Shown here piece by piece: positions 63,055 through 64,000 of a stretch of DNA of 64,000 nt. Made by a program: the position numbers and the translations under genes. Numbering within the stretch: the stretch's first letter is position 1; each line of letters opens with the position of its first letter. The stretch spans positions 744,001-808,000 of the forward strand of contig JAHLTZ010000002.1 of NCBI GenBank assembly GCA_025786725.1. Reading direction: 5' to 3'. Under the pieces are notes generated by a model that saw only the letters and a program-made list of their open reading frames with translations, was not told the DNA's origin and made no database searches. The stretch is from Syncephalis fuscata (lineage: Eukaryota > Zoopagomycota > Zoopagomycetes > Zoopagales > Piptocephalidaceae).

Positions 63055-63872
63055 TTATGCGCTGGCACGTGCTGTTTGCATCAGTTCTACTAGTCGCTTA
63101 GCGCCTACTAGCCAACGACCCTCTGAGTCAAAATCAGTTTGCATCAAGTCCAGATGTACTTGATTAGCTGTCGTGTAGTCTTGGCTGTTAATAGCTAATG
63201 GTTTGATGGTATTATGTGGCTATTAGCTTGCAAATGAGCAGTAAACGTGCATACTGTACTTACCATTTAGAAAAGTCGATAGTGCTGTTAATATATGGGC
63301 TTTCACTTGATTGTCTTTCAATCGCACTAACAATTCGTTCATGCGACGCTTTGTATCCTCTAGCATGCGCTTCTGCGTTGGCTGTGACAAATATGAGCAC
63401 AGATGCCGTGTTTAAGCTAGTATTTACAACTTACATTAAATACGGCAATTGCCGCAGTACATTCTTCCAAAATAGCTTGGATACTAGTGGCTAGCCCGTT
63501 TACATCGAGACTATCGCCTGTCTTTGTATTGGTGTCACTTTGTTTCTCGTCGTTGTCTGACGAAGGGAGCGTGCCTGAGCGCTTGCGTGCAGAGGCTAGT
63601 ACAGACGTTGGCACATCATTCCAGTGTCCATCCTCAGTATGATTGTAATCGCGGAAATCGCGATAATTGCCCGTCTGTGAGTACTGATATGGCGTGTCAG
63701 GCACTGTGCTGCGTCGTGGAGGGGCAGGAGGTCTATTAGCGGCATTTAGGCCGGTGAATGGCGGTGGTGGTGGCAAAGAAGGCTTCTCAGACAACAAAGC
63801 ATCATGATTAAGCGTAGATTGCACAGTAGAAGTGCTGGCGCAAGTATTAATCGTTGAAGCGTCGCCTACCAT
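63055..63872 (-). CDS. SRA1/Sec31 C-terminal domain protein (possibly partial)
   Basis: Exons 63872-63435, 63381-63264, 63194-63055; 231 aa from the first Met. It has a Pro-rich stretch (LPPPPPFTGLNAANRPPAPP RR), GHWNDVPTSVL (like the WNDPP motif of SRA1 and Sec31), then the alpha-helical SRA1/Sec31 domain: PTQKRMLEDTKRRMNELLVR LKDN, ALSTFLNAINSQDYTTANQV HLDLMQTDFDSEGRWLVGAK RLVELMQ. If complete from Met it is a small SRA1-type protein. If a further exon lies beyond the window it could be the end of Sec31, the COPII outer-coat subunit, whose WD40 part would be off the right edge. An acceptor-like CATTCCTAG at 63899-63907 (read on the minus strand) upstream of the Met keeps that open. Confidence 0.65.
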
Positions 63873-64000
63873 GATGTAGAGGAATAGATATAAAAGCTAG
63901 GAATGCAAGGGTGGTTTTATTTGTGAAGAGATTGAATATTTAATGATAGTGGGGAGATTTCCCCTTTTCTATTTAATTAATTTGATTCTCTATTGAACAT
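63873..64000. other. Right window edge
   Basis: 5' flank of the SRA1/Sec31-type gene, pyrimidine-rich on the minus strand; either a leader or the end of an intron. Confidence 0.4.

Overview
This is nuclear DNA of a eukaryote, most likely an early-diverging filamentous fungus (Zoopagomycota or Mucoromycota grade; the lineage is inferred). Genes are compact and cut by short introns, mostly 45-100 bases, with GTAAG-type donors and almost always TAG acceptors, and they sit in AT-rich spacers. The gene set fits such a fungus: argininosuccinate lyase, a fungal-type DAHP synthase, CCR4 deadenylase, EFM7, an eIF3g with zinc knuckle, a KID-type kinesin-10, and relics of a Fanzor nuclease. I read 20 protein genes with recognisable exon structures, one unrecognised single-exon gene, a duplicated F-box-like gene, an initiator tRNA-Met and a U6 snRNA.

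Layout. 0.5-11.4 kb: EFM7 methyltransferase (+), then long-chain acyl-CoA synthetase, argininosuccinate lyase and a Vps5/SNX1 sorting nexin (all -). 12.1-20 kb is an accessory island: two inverted copies of a dead Fanzor gene flank a secreted subtilase that has lost its catalytic histidine, followed by an F-box-like gene. 20.9-25.2 kb: two tandem seven-helix receptors with identical intron positions. 25.3-27.8 kb: MBF1 and DAHP synthase (-). 28.65 kb: tRNA-iMet. 30.1-34 kb: TRM2-type tRNA methyltransferase (+) facing eIF3g (-). 34.4-37.2 kb: a second copy of the 2.7-kb F-box segment. 37.4-43.5 kb: mitochondrial-type methionine aminopeptidase (-), VMA22 (+) and CCR4 (-). A 3-kb pyrimidine-rich divergent spacer leads to BCAS3 (+), BCD1 (+), an intronless seven-helix protein (+) and PPCS (+). 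After an unrecognised gene (-) come U6, kinesin-10 (-) and the end of an SRA1/Sec31-type gene (-).

Most genes are unrelated housekeeping functions: translation and RNA (EFM7, MBF1, TRM2, eIF3g, CCR4, BCD1, U6, tRNA), metabolism (ACSL, ASL, DAHPS, PPCS), and trafficking or the endolysosomal system (Vps5, Vma22, BCAS3). No operon-like logic is expected. The most interesting part is the 12-20 kb island, together with a degenerate dispersed repeat present three times (7.7, 29.3 and 54.7 kb).

A technical point affects every reading here. At least eight otherwise intact genes each need exactly one extra base to stay open. All shifts go the same way, several at A/T runs, which suggests base-deletion errors in the assembly. 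Domain calls come from reading the sequence by eye; no search or alignment program was run.
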